From NCBI GenBank assembly GCA_916048095.2, contig OU696589.1, positions 971,501 through 1,035,500 on the forward strand: a DNA stretch of 64,000 nt, given 5' to 3'. Position 1 is the first letter of the stretch. The number at the start of each line of letters is the position of its first letter. A program made the position numbers and the translations under genes. This DNA is from Sacculina carcini (Eukaryota > Arthropoda > Thecostraca > Sacculinidae). Positions 24,063 to 33,679 of this stretch are shown here, piece by piece. Below the pieces are notes generated by a model. The model saw only the letters and a program-made list of their open reading frames with translations. It searched no databases and was not told the origin of the DNA.

Positions 24063-24799
24063 TGTACCGGAAGCGCCCAAAAGATTCAGAGAGAAAGAGA
24101 GTTCGAAGAGAAAAAAGTCTAGAAAGAGAGTTGGAAAGAAAATAATATATAAATAACAATAAATAATAAACCATCATCCGATAACAATCCATAATGTCAC
24201 TCCGCCCACGTTCCTCAATAAATAATATAATAATAACAATAAATATGTGATTCATTAAAAAACAGCCATCAATAAATAAGAATAAATATTAATAAATAAG
24301 TAATAAATAACAATCAAGAACAATACATATGATTCAAAAAAGAAACATCCAACAATAAATATAAATATGATTCAATAAGTAACAACAACACAAATAGATA
24401 TGATTCAATAAACAATAACACCAATAAATATGATTCAATAAACAACAACAACAATAAATATGATTCAATAAACAGCAAGAACAATAAATATGATTCAATA
24501 AGCAACAACAACAATAAATATGATTCAATAAACAGCAACAACAATAAATATGATTCAATAAACAACAACAACAATAAATATGACTCAATAAACAGCAACA
24601 ACAATAAATATGATTCAATAAACAACAACAGCCAACACTGAGTAAAAGTATAATTTAATAAATAACAACAACCAATAATAAATAGTAATAAATAGAGAGT
24701 AAAATAGGAATAAATATAAATGAATAGAAAATAAATAACAATAAGCATGAATAAATAACAATAAATATGAATAAATATACAATTAATAAGACTCAACAG
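24063..24799 (-). repeat. LINE D 3' untranslated region with 30-bp tandem array
   Basis: AT-rich sequence after the LINE D stop codon. At about 24360-24640 a unit close to AATATGATTCAATAAACAAC plus AACAACAATA repeats roughly nine times with small changes. Its minus-strand reading gives the peptide repeat LLNHIYCCC, which is an artefact of the repeat and not a gene. Confidence 0.85.
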
Positions 24800-25960
24800 T
24801 CAATTCCGCTCTTTCAGTAGCATTTCATTTACTTTGGCCTTGAATTTGTTCAAATTGTTCTGCGAGAAAGCCTCCTCCTTCAGCGTGTTCCAAGTAGACA
24901 CAGTGGCCGGAAGAAAGCAACGTTGGAATTGTTTTGTACGACAACGAATTGGAGCCATGCACTGGGAATGCTGTTTGGATGTAAACCGTGTGCTTCTTGC
25001 TGCCACGAAATCATCAGGAATTGACTTGCTCATCGGATGATGGTCGTTGTGCTTGATCTTGTACAGCATGCACACGCTGCTGACCTTTCGACGATGGCAA
25101 AGATCACCAAGAACCAAGTCACCACAGAGGAACTTGCAAGTTCTAACAACTCTGTTGATGAGATTGAGGTGACAATCCGCAGCAGAAGACCACACGGGGG
25201 CGCAGTACTCCAGAATTGGCAAAATGAAACAGCGAAAACAACTTTTTGAGATTGTGCTGCTACCGAACATCCGATATGCCTTTCTTATAATTCCCAGTTT
25301 CCGCGATGCCGAACAAACTAGCTTCCGAATGTGACTCTCAAACGTGAGCTTTGAGTCTACATGAACTCCCAATATTTTGAGCTCATCACACACGTTGAGT
25401 TGGGCGTCATTTATGAGGATAGCTCCATGTGAAGGTTGAACGGTACGTGACCTAGAAACCAACAAGCATTTAGATTTCGAAGTGTTCAGCATCATATTCC
25501 ACCTCTCACACCACTTCAGGACGCTGCTGAGATCGTCGTTGACCGTTTGACGCACCTGTGGTCTGTCCGAAGGAGATGAAATTACAGCCATCAAGGTGAT
25601 ATCATCAGCATATCCATATACAGGGTTGCGTGTGGTTGTGTACAGGTCAGCGGTGTAAATGTTGAACAAAATAGGACCCAACACACTTCCCTGCGGGACA
25701 CCGGACGCAATGCTCTGCCAGCCACTGTATGCTCCATCGATGGCAACACGTTGTACGCGATTGGATAGAAATTGATGCAAAACACTTAGCAAACGGCCGC
25801 CGACTCCAATCTTTCTCAGTTTTTGCAACAAGCCCTGGTGGCTCACACGGTCAAATGCTGCCGAGAAATCCAACTGCACAATCCAGGCTTCACTGCCTTT
25901 GTCTAGCACTTGCTGGAGCTCATGCGTGATAGTAAGCAGAAACTTTAAACTTTTAACTTG
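24800..25960 (-). mobile_element. LINE family D, open reverse-transcriptase end of ORF2
   Basis: The minus-strand frame is open from before the element's 5' edge to the stop at 24800. It carries HELQQVLDKGSEAWIVQLDF and SAAFDRVSH (RT motif with catalytic Asp), ASGVPQGSVLGPILFNIYTA, the catalytic NPVYGYADDITLMAV near 25610, and a C-terminal domain ending AFSQNNLNKFKAKVNEMLLK. The usual sequence before HELQQ (an FGFRxGRST-type finger) is missing, so the copy is 5'-truncated at about 25950. It is of the Jockey/CR1 superfamily type. No frameshift or stop interrupts about 380 codons, so the insertion is relatively young compared with the LINE C copy it sits in. Confidence 0.9.
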
Positions 25961-26652
25961 TACCTCCAGAAAGGCCGTTCTTGCCCTCTTCCAAAGCGTA
26001 TAACATGACATTTTTCGACATTAAATGGCATTTGCCATTTTGTACTCCAGCTTGAAAGTTCTTCCAAACCATTTTGCAATGTCTGTCAATCTTCTATGCA
26101 GGACACATATGTTTGTAGTTTAATATCATCTGCAAACAAGTTCATGTACACGCCACTCGGAACGGTTTTTTCAATATCATTAATATATATCATGAAGAAG
26201 ATTGGTGCGAGCACAGTGCCCTGAGGCACACCACTTTTCACTTTCCGCCAAGACGAGAAATGTCCTCTGAGACACGTTCTCATTCGTCTATTTTTCAAAA
26301 AGTCTCCCATCCATGTTTCCAGTTCCTCGTTGATTCCTCCGATGGTCCTCAACTTGTAGAGTAATTTATCGTGAGGGACCTTGTCGAATGCTTTTTCAAA
26401 ATCTATGTAAACAGCGTCTGTCCACTGTCCTCTTTCCTGTATATTCTCAGTAATACGACTGTAAAAACTGACAAGATTTGCTGCTGTAGATCTTGTACTT
26501 CTAAATCCGAATTGACTTTGAGTAATAATTTGGTTGCTTTCCAGATAATTGACCCACTGTTTTTTTATAATTTTTTCCATAATTTTGCATGCGACACTGG
26601 TCAGCGAGATCGGTCTATAATTTTTCGGATCTTCATCGTTGCCCTTTTTGAG

Positions 26653-26655
<3 letters not shown>
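25961..26655 (-). mobile_element. LINE family C, 5' part of the RT domain
   Basis: The minus strand from 26650 encodes PKNYRPISLTSVACKIMEKI, then SQFGFRSTRSTAANLV, DAVYIDFEKAFDKVPHDKLL, KSGVPQGTVLAPIFFMIYIN and NLFADDIKLQTY (catalytic). A stop lies soon after, followed in the same frame by KWQMPFNVEKCHVIRFGRG. It continues as the C-terminal part at 23310-23996 beyond LINE D. The 5' edge abuts a GT microsatellite at 26656. Confidence 0.85.
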
Positions 26656-26691
<36 letters not shown>

Positions 26692-27480
26692 TGTGTTTAA
26701 CTATTTGTGCGTATGCGCTGTTCATGTTGATCGTGTGTGTTGGTGGCCTGGACGGTCAATTGGTTTTGGAGTATGTGGCGTGTTAGTGGTATTAGAATGT
26801 GAGCGTGTTGAGTGAATGTTGTGTTTGCAAGTGTCGTGAACGATTGTTTCATTGCTAATTGGTTGTTTTCATTTTTATTTCATCAATGTACCTATTGTTT
26901 ACTCTCACTGCGGCCTATCACGTATTTCACGCTGAACGGCTTTAGAACAGAGCGAATGCAAATAATAAATTGTGCTTTATCGCGTGATGGTGGCGCCACC
27001 TGTGTGCCTTCCAGCTAATAGGTTTTAATGGAGACTATACTGTATGTTGTTAAGCGAAATTTTGCCAAAAATTTCAAAAACAGATAGAGCTCAATGAGCT
27101 CTTCGTAATGATTGTTCTTAAATGGCTGTAGAGATTTTCAAACACAGGTTACTGAACGAGATATGCAAATATTCGTCATTTTTCGCTAAATTTGTAATTT
27201 TCAAGTGGGATTTGCGCCCCTTAAATATCTTCAAATTAAAATAATTTTACCACCATTGAATTCAGCGTCATAGAAGACATGGGAAAAATACATCCAGAAT
27301 GTTTTTACAAATCACTAGAAAATGAGCAGCCCTAATTTACACTCACAGATGACACAGACACACATACACATTCACATTGCACGCATGCACGCACACATAC
27401 GCAATCACAATCAATAGGATATAATGAAATTGCCACATTGTGAGCGAAAAATGCAACATGTCGGTCCAAGGTGACATTTC
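26656..27480. other. Intergenic with GT run and unclassified repeat
   Basis: A GT run lies at 26656-26697. The stretch 27170-27340 is similar, in inverted orientation, to 19765-19920 (see that entry). CA-rich sequence lies at 27345-27395. No gene is seen. Confidence 0.5.
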
Positions 27481-27483
27481 AAT

Positions 27484-30190
27484 AACAACAACAACAACGT
27501 ATATTTATAGCGCATATAAATAACACACACGCGAGCCAAGCACAAAAATGAGACACGACGATTGTGGGAGGCGTGGTCGCAGCATCAACACAAATAGGCG
27601 AAATGCATAGTGAACACAAGGTAAGCAAGTAAACGATGATAACGAAGAGATAGTTATATAATCTCACAAAAGGGATGAGACAATAGAGGATTATAGTTTG
27701 GCATAAGGCGTCAGAGAGTGAGTGACAGGCTCAAATGATAAAGATAATAGGTATTTGCGTAGGGAAGAGGTGAATGAAGCGTAGGAAGAAGAAAGAAGGA
27801 TGTGAGAGGGGAGCGAGTTATAGAAGCGAGGTGCGAAGAAAGAGAAGGATTTTGCCGACCAGCAGGATTCATTTATAGCTCGAGGACAGTATAGAGGGCG
27901 AGTGATAAGAGGGGACAAGGGTGAGGACTGAGAAAGAAGGCGAATTAGATAATGAGGCTGGCCTATACCATGTCATAATTTGAAGATAATGCAGGCAATC
28001 TTGTAGTGTATACGTGGGATGATGGGTAGCCAACGGAATTGGTAAAGATATTGAGAAGTGTGACGGCAAGCAAGAGGAGACACAAACACAAATCTACAGG
28101 ATTGATTCTGGACCGATTGGAGAACTTTTAAGAAACAGCGAGGAGTGTTCAGATAGAGAGAAATACAGTAGTCAATGCGGGGAAATATAAGAGATTTTAT
28201 AAACTTGATTGCAGACGACTGGTCCATAAATGGGCGAATGGGATAGAGAGCACGGAGGATTAGTCGACAGGAGCGAGCCACTGAGTAAATATTATTTACA
28301 AAATTAAGGGATGAATAAGAAATGACACCCAAATTGCGCATATAAGAACGGAGAGGAAAAGGGAGGACAGGAGGAGTGAGCCGTGGTGGGTGGAATACCA
28401 TGATTTCTGTCTTGGATGAATTAATCAAAAGACGACGAGACGCCGCCCATGATGCAATGTCAGAAAATATAGATGAAATAGAAGAAATATCGGGTGACGA
28501 CAGTGGACAAATTAGCTGAATTTCGTCAGCGTAAATATTAAAAGTCACAGGATAGCGAGACAAAACGGAACATAAAGATGACATGTATAGATTGAAGAGA
28601 ATGGGTCCTAAGATGGAGCCCTGAGGAACTCCTGAGGACAGTGGGATATCATCAGATACCTCAGAGTTGAATTTAACAGAATAACACCTGTCTGAGAGAT
28701 AAGAGCGCATAAGTGAAAGAGCCGTAAAAGTAAGACCAATATGGGATAAGTCATCTAGTAGGATATCATGGCACACCAGATCGAACGCTGAGGACAAATC
28801 CAGCATGGCTATTAACACGGAATTTCGATAGGAGAACTGAGAAAACACGCTGTCGGCGACAGAGGTAAGGACAGTTTCTGTTGAATGAGAAGGTCGGAAA
28901 CCGGACTGATAAGGGTGCAAAGCAGTGTAGATGATTGGAGAGATATGTGAGAAGATTACAGACTCGAGTAGTTTAGAAGTGAGGCTGATTATATAAATAG
29001 GACGGTAATTTTTTGCACAAGGAAGGATCTCTAGTGTAGGCTTTTTTCAATATGGGATATACTATAGCGTGTTTATCGGGACGAAACTCTCCATGGAGTA
29101 GTGATAGTTTAATTATGTGCAAGAAGTAAGGAGCAAACAGGTCTACGGAGTGAGCGATAGTTTTAAAGTTGATAGGATCTGCAGGGGAAGAGGAAATTTT
29201 GACCGAAGAGAGAAAAGATAGAATACCAGAGAGGCCAACAAGATCGAAGGATGACATGTCAGATGAAGAAACAGTGTGGCTTACGATACTATTTGAAGGA
29301 GGAATGTTTGCATGGGTAGATTTGACTTTGTCCGCGAAAAACAAGCCCAGCTCAGAGGCAGTGATGCAGCAGCTTGTGGAAAATGAGTGACGACCAGAAA
29401 GAGTATCGAGTGTGGACCATAGACATTTTTGAGATTTAGATAAAGAAGCGAGTTTATATTTATAATAGGATTGCATAGCAGTAGAAAGTGCAGTTAAATA
29501 GGTTGTGCGGGCTGTACAAAAAGTGGACCATTCAGCAGCAGAGCGAGTGCGACGCCAAACCTTTTCAGATCGCCGCTGAGAACGTTTGAGTTGAGTCAGC
29601 TCAACATTGAGCCACGGAGATTGCAAGTGTGCACGAGGCCGCTTTACCAATGGGAAAAGAAAGTCGTTAATTTCTGAAAGGCCGTGAATAAAGTGTGAAT
29701 AGACTTGAGATGAACATAGTGAGTGAAACATAGAAAGAGAAAGACGAGATGATAAACAGGAGACAAGTAGGTCCAGGTTGAGGTTTTTGTAGGATCTGAA
29801 TGTGATCAGTGTGCGATCAGGAGGGCTGCACTGGAAAGGGAGGATGAAAAGACATAGACTGTGCTCGAAAAAAGTATTGTCAGGGGGAATAACTTGAATT
29901 TAAGGAATAGCAAGTTCGATGGATAGTAAAGGGCTAGGAAATGGAATAAAATCAAGAGTATGACCCGAAAGATGGGTGGGAGAAGATATTGGCGAGCAAA
30001 GAGCAAGAGAGTCAATAAGTGATAAAAACCGAGGACGATGCGGATCAGAAGATGGGTTGTCAACCCAAAAATTGAAATCGCCAGCAATAAAGTATCTATT
30101 TGAGAAAAATTGAGTCACAGATTCTATAAGAGCGGGGAATCCATCAAACAATGCAATGAGTGTAATTACAATTTGCTGATTCATTAGAGG
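27484..30190 (-). mobile_element. LINE family A, longer copy with endonuclease
   Basis: On the minus strand from the 5' side, 30184-29900 encodes part of an apurinic-type endonuclease (NRYFIAGDFNFWVDNPSSDP, then SPTHLSGHTLDFI). The linker is at 29731-28973. Reverse transcriptase is at 28920-27973, with YQSGFRPSHSTETVLTSVAD, LIAMLDLSSAFDLVCHDILL, SSGVPQGSILGPILFNLYMS and FNIYADEIQLI (YADE rather than the usual YADD). The C-terminal part ends near 27691. The tail GCGCTATAAATATAC and (GTT)n matches LINE A at 21393. Frames change several times along the element, so it is inactive, and it is 5'-truncated within the endonuclease. Confidence 0.9.
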
Positions 30191-30471
30191 GACGTGGGTT
30201 CAGTTCAACAAACACATTCAGTAGTTCAGTCAAAATTCAGTCTCAAATATCTTTTCACTCGCTAGGGTTACATACTTGTCTTTACCTGACATTATTTTAT
30301 AGTGTAATGAAAATATTTGAAAATTGAAAATTATCAAAATATTAGTTGGCTAGCTTCAATATTTTTTCTATAGGAATAAAACTACCTAGAAGGACCACAG
30401 CCGTCAATTGACGGCTATCATTTAGGATGGTTCTTTTAGGCAATGTTTCCGAAACTATTCAACGGTATATG
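30191..30471. other. Flank of the nested stack, with 18-bp palindrome
   Basis: Non-coding. It includes the perfect palindrome AGCCGTCAATTGACGGCT at 30399-30416, which recurs at 55849-55866 on the other side of the LTR element. ATATG at 30467-30471 is the left target duplication of that element. Confidence 0.7.
30399..30416. repeat. 18-bp perfect palindrome, left copy
   Basis: AGCCGTCAATTGACGGCT is self-complementary. It is preceded by ACTACCTAGAAGGACCAC. A near-match (ACTACCTAGAATAATCAC then AGCCGTTAATTTACCG) lies at about 55344-55377, and a perfect copy lies at 55849-55866. Confidence 0.9.
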
Positions 30472-30849
30472 TGTATTATGTTTATTGTGCATTGCATGGT
30501 ATTGTATCTTGTACTATATATAATTGTGTGTGCGTGCATGTGTATTTGTGTGCGTACGTGGGAGTGTGATTTTGTGTACGTTGTTGTATGCGCGCGCGGA
30601 GGTAGCTGCGTCACACAAGCGCGAGCGATGAGTGCATGCATGCGCGGGTGGTATCCGCCCTGAGTCAACGGTCGCTCGTGCATGTTGGGCAGTGCGTTAC
30701 TAGTGAAGTGAGAGTGTGGTGTTTTGTGCAGTGGTTTAGAGTGTTGATCGGTGGAGAGAGTAGTATTTAGTGCATTGTGTTGCGGTGTGATCGTGTGGAG
30801 TTGTACTTTCTTGTTCATATTTATTTTTTCGTGCTTACATTCAAATACA
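30472..30849 (+). repeat. 5' LTR of the outer LTR element
   Basis: 378 bp, GT-rich, with a TATATATA box near 30515 and a GC-rich middle (GCGCGCGCGGAGG). It is matched by 54719-55095. Confidence 0.93.
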
Positions 30850-30870
30850 AGCTAACCGGCCCTTCGAAAA

Positions 30871-31567
30871 ATGGAGTCTTCATGTGGTTTCGACGCTCGC
30901 GTGATACCAGAATTTGATGGTCAGAGTGACATTGTGGAATGGTGGACTCGCACGGAGATGATGTGTCAGCTCAAAGGCGTCGATGTGATGAGCGTAGTGC
31001 CACTACGTCTCTCAAAAGGCGCGTTTGTTGTGTGGTCCCAACTGCCGGATGAACTTCGCCGTTGTGCGAAAGGGACTCGCAGCGCTTTGTTCTCGGCGTT
31101 TGGAGTGGACAGATTCCGTGCATACGCTCTGTTCACGTCGTCTGCAAGAAGGTGAGTCGCCTGACGTATATTTGGCAGACTTAAAAAAGCTTGCAGTTCC
31201 ATTCGGTGGCGTATCCGATAATCTGCTAATATGTGCATTTGTAAATGGCCTACCCGAGCACGTGGCGACCAGTATTCGTGCAAGCACAGTGTCAGAGTCT
31301 CTGTCGTTGAGTGATATTACGAGCAGAACTCGCATGGTGTTGCAAACGACAAAAAGCCCGCCGAACTGCCTAGCCGCCAATGCCGGGTCGCTTTCACCCC
31401 AAAAATGCTATATTTGCAATCAGACTGGTCATTTGAGTAGAGAGTGCCCCAAAAGGAAATATCGGATGCGATGTTACAATTGTTCCAAGTTGGGTCACAT
31501 GGCGAAGGACTGTCAGGGAAAAGAGGAAGGAGAGGGTTCGTCAGCGCCAGCACCCTCTCCTCAGTGA
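30871..31567 (+). pseudogene. gag of the outer LTR element (fossil)
   Basis: The region starts MESSCGFDARVIPEFDGQSD and VEWWTRTEMM, a Gag capsid-like start. It ends in two CCHC zinc knuckles, CYICNQTGHLSRECPK and CYNCSKLGHMAKDCQG. The frame changes about once, so it is a fossil gag. The protease begins just after (VLVDTGCSRC near 31618) and is interrupted by the Polinton. Confidence 0.85.
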
Positions 31568-31689
31568 GCAATGAGGCGCTTCCTTCAGTCACTGTGTTTG
31601 TTGATCAACGTGAGTCTTGTGTGCTTGTTGATACCGGTTGTTCTCGCTGTATTGTGTGGAGTGGAGTCTGTAGAGCATGGGCACCAGTA

Positions 31690-31694
31690 ACGAC
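31690..31694. other. Polinton target duplication, left
   Basis: ACGAC precedes the Polinton end (AGTAGTAAGCC). The same ACGAC follows the right end at 51947-51951. Polintons commonly show 5- or 6-bp duplications because they use a retroviral-type integrase. Confidence 0.8.
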
Positions 31695-31916
31695 AGTAGT
31701 AAGCCTCACCACTTTGTCACATTTGTTTACATTACTTAGGCCCCTCCCCTCTGACAACATTTTTTTTTGTGCTTTAACCCGACCTACCCAAAATTTTATT
31801 TTTATTTCATATTCTTCCTTTATTATTATATTTATTCTTTATTCTATGCCCAACCTAACTTTTTTCCTTTATTCTATACCTAACCTAACTTTTTTTATGT
31901 ATTTTAAATATACATA

Positions 31917-31985
31917 CCTGACGGGTTTCGAACCGTGGTCCTCGCGTCTCCAAGCCAGCGTCTGCCGAGATCGGCCACAGCAGCG
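31917..31985 (-). other. tRNA-like block in Polinton arm (left)
   Basis: On the minus strand it reads GCTGCTGTGGCCGATCTCGG (A-box-like), then CTTGGAG in the anticodon-loop position, and a perfect B box GGTTCGAAACC. The stems pair poorly, so I do not call a functional tRNA. An internal polymerase III promoter is possible. The same block is at 51663-51731. Confidence 0.4.
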
Positions 31986-32115
31986 TTTTACAGGTGATGT
32001 GTAATAGGTGTATATATAGCGTTTGCTGGTGGAACTAAACATATGTGTCTCTTTAGCGCCACATTTGTATTTATTATTTTTTTCTAATTCTTTATTCTAT
32101 GTATTCTTTATTCTA

Positions 32116-32163
32116 TACCTAACCTAGCCCGACCCAACCCTACCTAACCCAACCCAACCCAAC
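32116..32163 (+). repeat. Telomere-like CCTAACC/CCCAACC run (left arm)
   Basis: Degenerate repeats of CCTAACC, CCCGACC and CCCAACC on the plus strand. The mirror copy at 51485-51533 reads GGTTGGG and GGTTAGG. It resembles telomeric repeats but is imperfect and internal. Confidence 0.6.
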
Positions 32164-32400
32164 TTTTATTTTTTTATTTCTTATTCTTCCTTTCTTATTA
32201 TATTTATTCTTTATTCTATGCCCAACTTTTATTTTTCTTATTCTTCCTTTCTTATTATATTTATTCTTTATTCTATGCCCAACCTAACTTGTTTCCTTTA
32301 TTCCTATTTTATGTCACGATACTCATTATATCGGGATCGCCAAGTCGATGTTTGGCAGAGACGAGAATATAATAATTTTCAATCATACTTGATATATATA

Positions 32401-33246
32401 TGTTTCGCTTCGATCTATCGAGGCGAAATTTATTGTATTGTGGGTTGCGTATATGTATGCATATATGTATATATGCGTATATGTATGCATATATGTATGC
32501 ATATGCGTTCATATTTGTATGCATGCGCGTGTGTATGCATGTGCATGCTCTTGGAAGAGTGTTTGCACATCGTTGTATGCGCGTATGCACTTTGTGTACA
32601 CGGAGACGCGTGCCCGTGTGTATGTACGTCTGCACTTGTGTGCACGGGGATGCGTGCCTGTATGTATGCGCGTATGTATGCTTCTTGTAAGATGACTCTC
32701 TTTGTCTCGTTCGGGTGTGAATGACCTCGAGGCAAAGTGAACCAGTGGTAGCCATTGTGTATAATGTGTAGGGCTCAGTACTCGGTGTGTATGCTCAGCT
32801 CGTTCTGAACGATTCTGTTTCTCGGCTAAGCCGAAAGATTGGCGACGCTCGGAACGCGTGAGTGCATGTCAATAATATTATATGTTTTTCTTGTGTTTCT
32901 ACTTGCTGATAGCATGTAACGTTCTGGATCGTGGATATTTATTATTGTATAAACAGAAATACGTTGTGTGTGTTTAGCCTTGCTATTTTTGTATTTTGCA
33001 CGCAGGTTTAAACTTTCTACCTTCTACCTTCTACCTTCTACCTTCTACCTCCTACGTTCTTCCTCCTCACTCTGCCCGTTGTTGGATGTCGAGGATAATT
33101 TCCTTCGTCTGATTTGCTTCGTCTGATTTCACATGCACGTGTGTGTATGTATGTGGAGCAAGTCAATAAAGGTTGAAACCCCGAGTCTCTAGCGCCAATA
33201 TGCTGGACGCTTGAAAGCGTCAGTTCTACACGCGCGGAGCGTGACA
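32401..33246 (+). repeat. Pao 5' LTR (left arm)
   Basis: 846 bp starting TGTTTCGCTTCG and ending GCGGAGCGTGACA. It includes a TATG/CATA-rich stretch (32450-32540). Its last 95 bp recur at 36102-36195. Confidence 0.8.
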
Positions 33247-33362
33247 TTTAAACGCGATCCGTCTGGGGCGCGGTATTTAAACGCGATCCGTCTGGGGCGC
33301 GGTATTTAAACGCGATCCGTCTGGGGCGCGGTATTTAAACGCGATCCGTCTGGGGCGCGGTA
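33247..33362 (+). repeat. 29-bp tandem array just after the Pao LTR
   Basis: Four units of 29 bp, each beginning TTTAAACGCGATCCGTCTGG and ending GGCGCGGTA; a decayed fifth begins TTTATACGCG. This is where a primer-binding site and leader would lie. The mirror copy is at 50293-50408. Confidence 0.9.
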
Positions 33363-33679
33363 TTTATACGCGTCATCCTCTGGCCGGGGACGTGGTCCTG
33401 TTGCTGTCGGTCAACATTGCTGTGGTGGTCGTGATGACTGGCATGACTATATCGGCTCGACAGCGGTGACTGAGTGTAATTCATCTTGGTGCATCTGTTC
33501 ATCCGGTGTCGTACGCTTCGGGTTTCGGTATTGTGAAATATTTTGTTTGTGTACCATCTCGTTTACCTTTGTATATTTCAAAGAGGAATTATCGCTATGG
33601 AAGTGATATTAGGTTAACATTTATTCGTTTGTTGTTTATGCTTGTCTGATCTCACAACTTTCATGAGTATTTCGCAATT

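Larger units (their letters stand above)
31695..32400 (+). repeat. Polinton left terminal inverted repeat, outer part
   Basis: About 700 bp matching the inverse of 51248-51946. It contains a tRNA-like block, a telomere-like CCTAACC/CCCAACC run and repeated TTATTCTTTATTCTATGCCC modules (three or four units of about 60-70 bp). No protein gene is seen. Confidence 0.9.

Noticed and set aside
24334-24796. Two frames encoding LLNHIYCCC repeats, and a resemblance of the array to a CRISPR
   Set aside because: The array is directly tandem with no spacers, lies in a LINE 3' untranslated region, and the genome is animal. The peptide is an artefact of the 30-bp unit.
30427-30818. Open frames across the outer LTR (and again at 54682-54958)
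   Set aside because: LTR sequence, GT-rich; not protein-like, and present in both LTRs because they are repeats.
32218-32755. Frames of up to 168 codons in the Pao LTR and their mirror at 50893-51430
   Set aside because: They consist of TATG/CATA-type repeat translations within an LTR and are identical in the mirror copy only because the DNA was copied.
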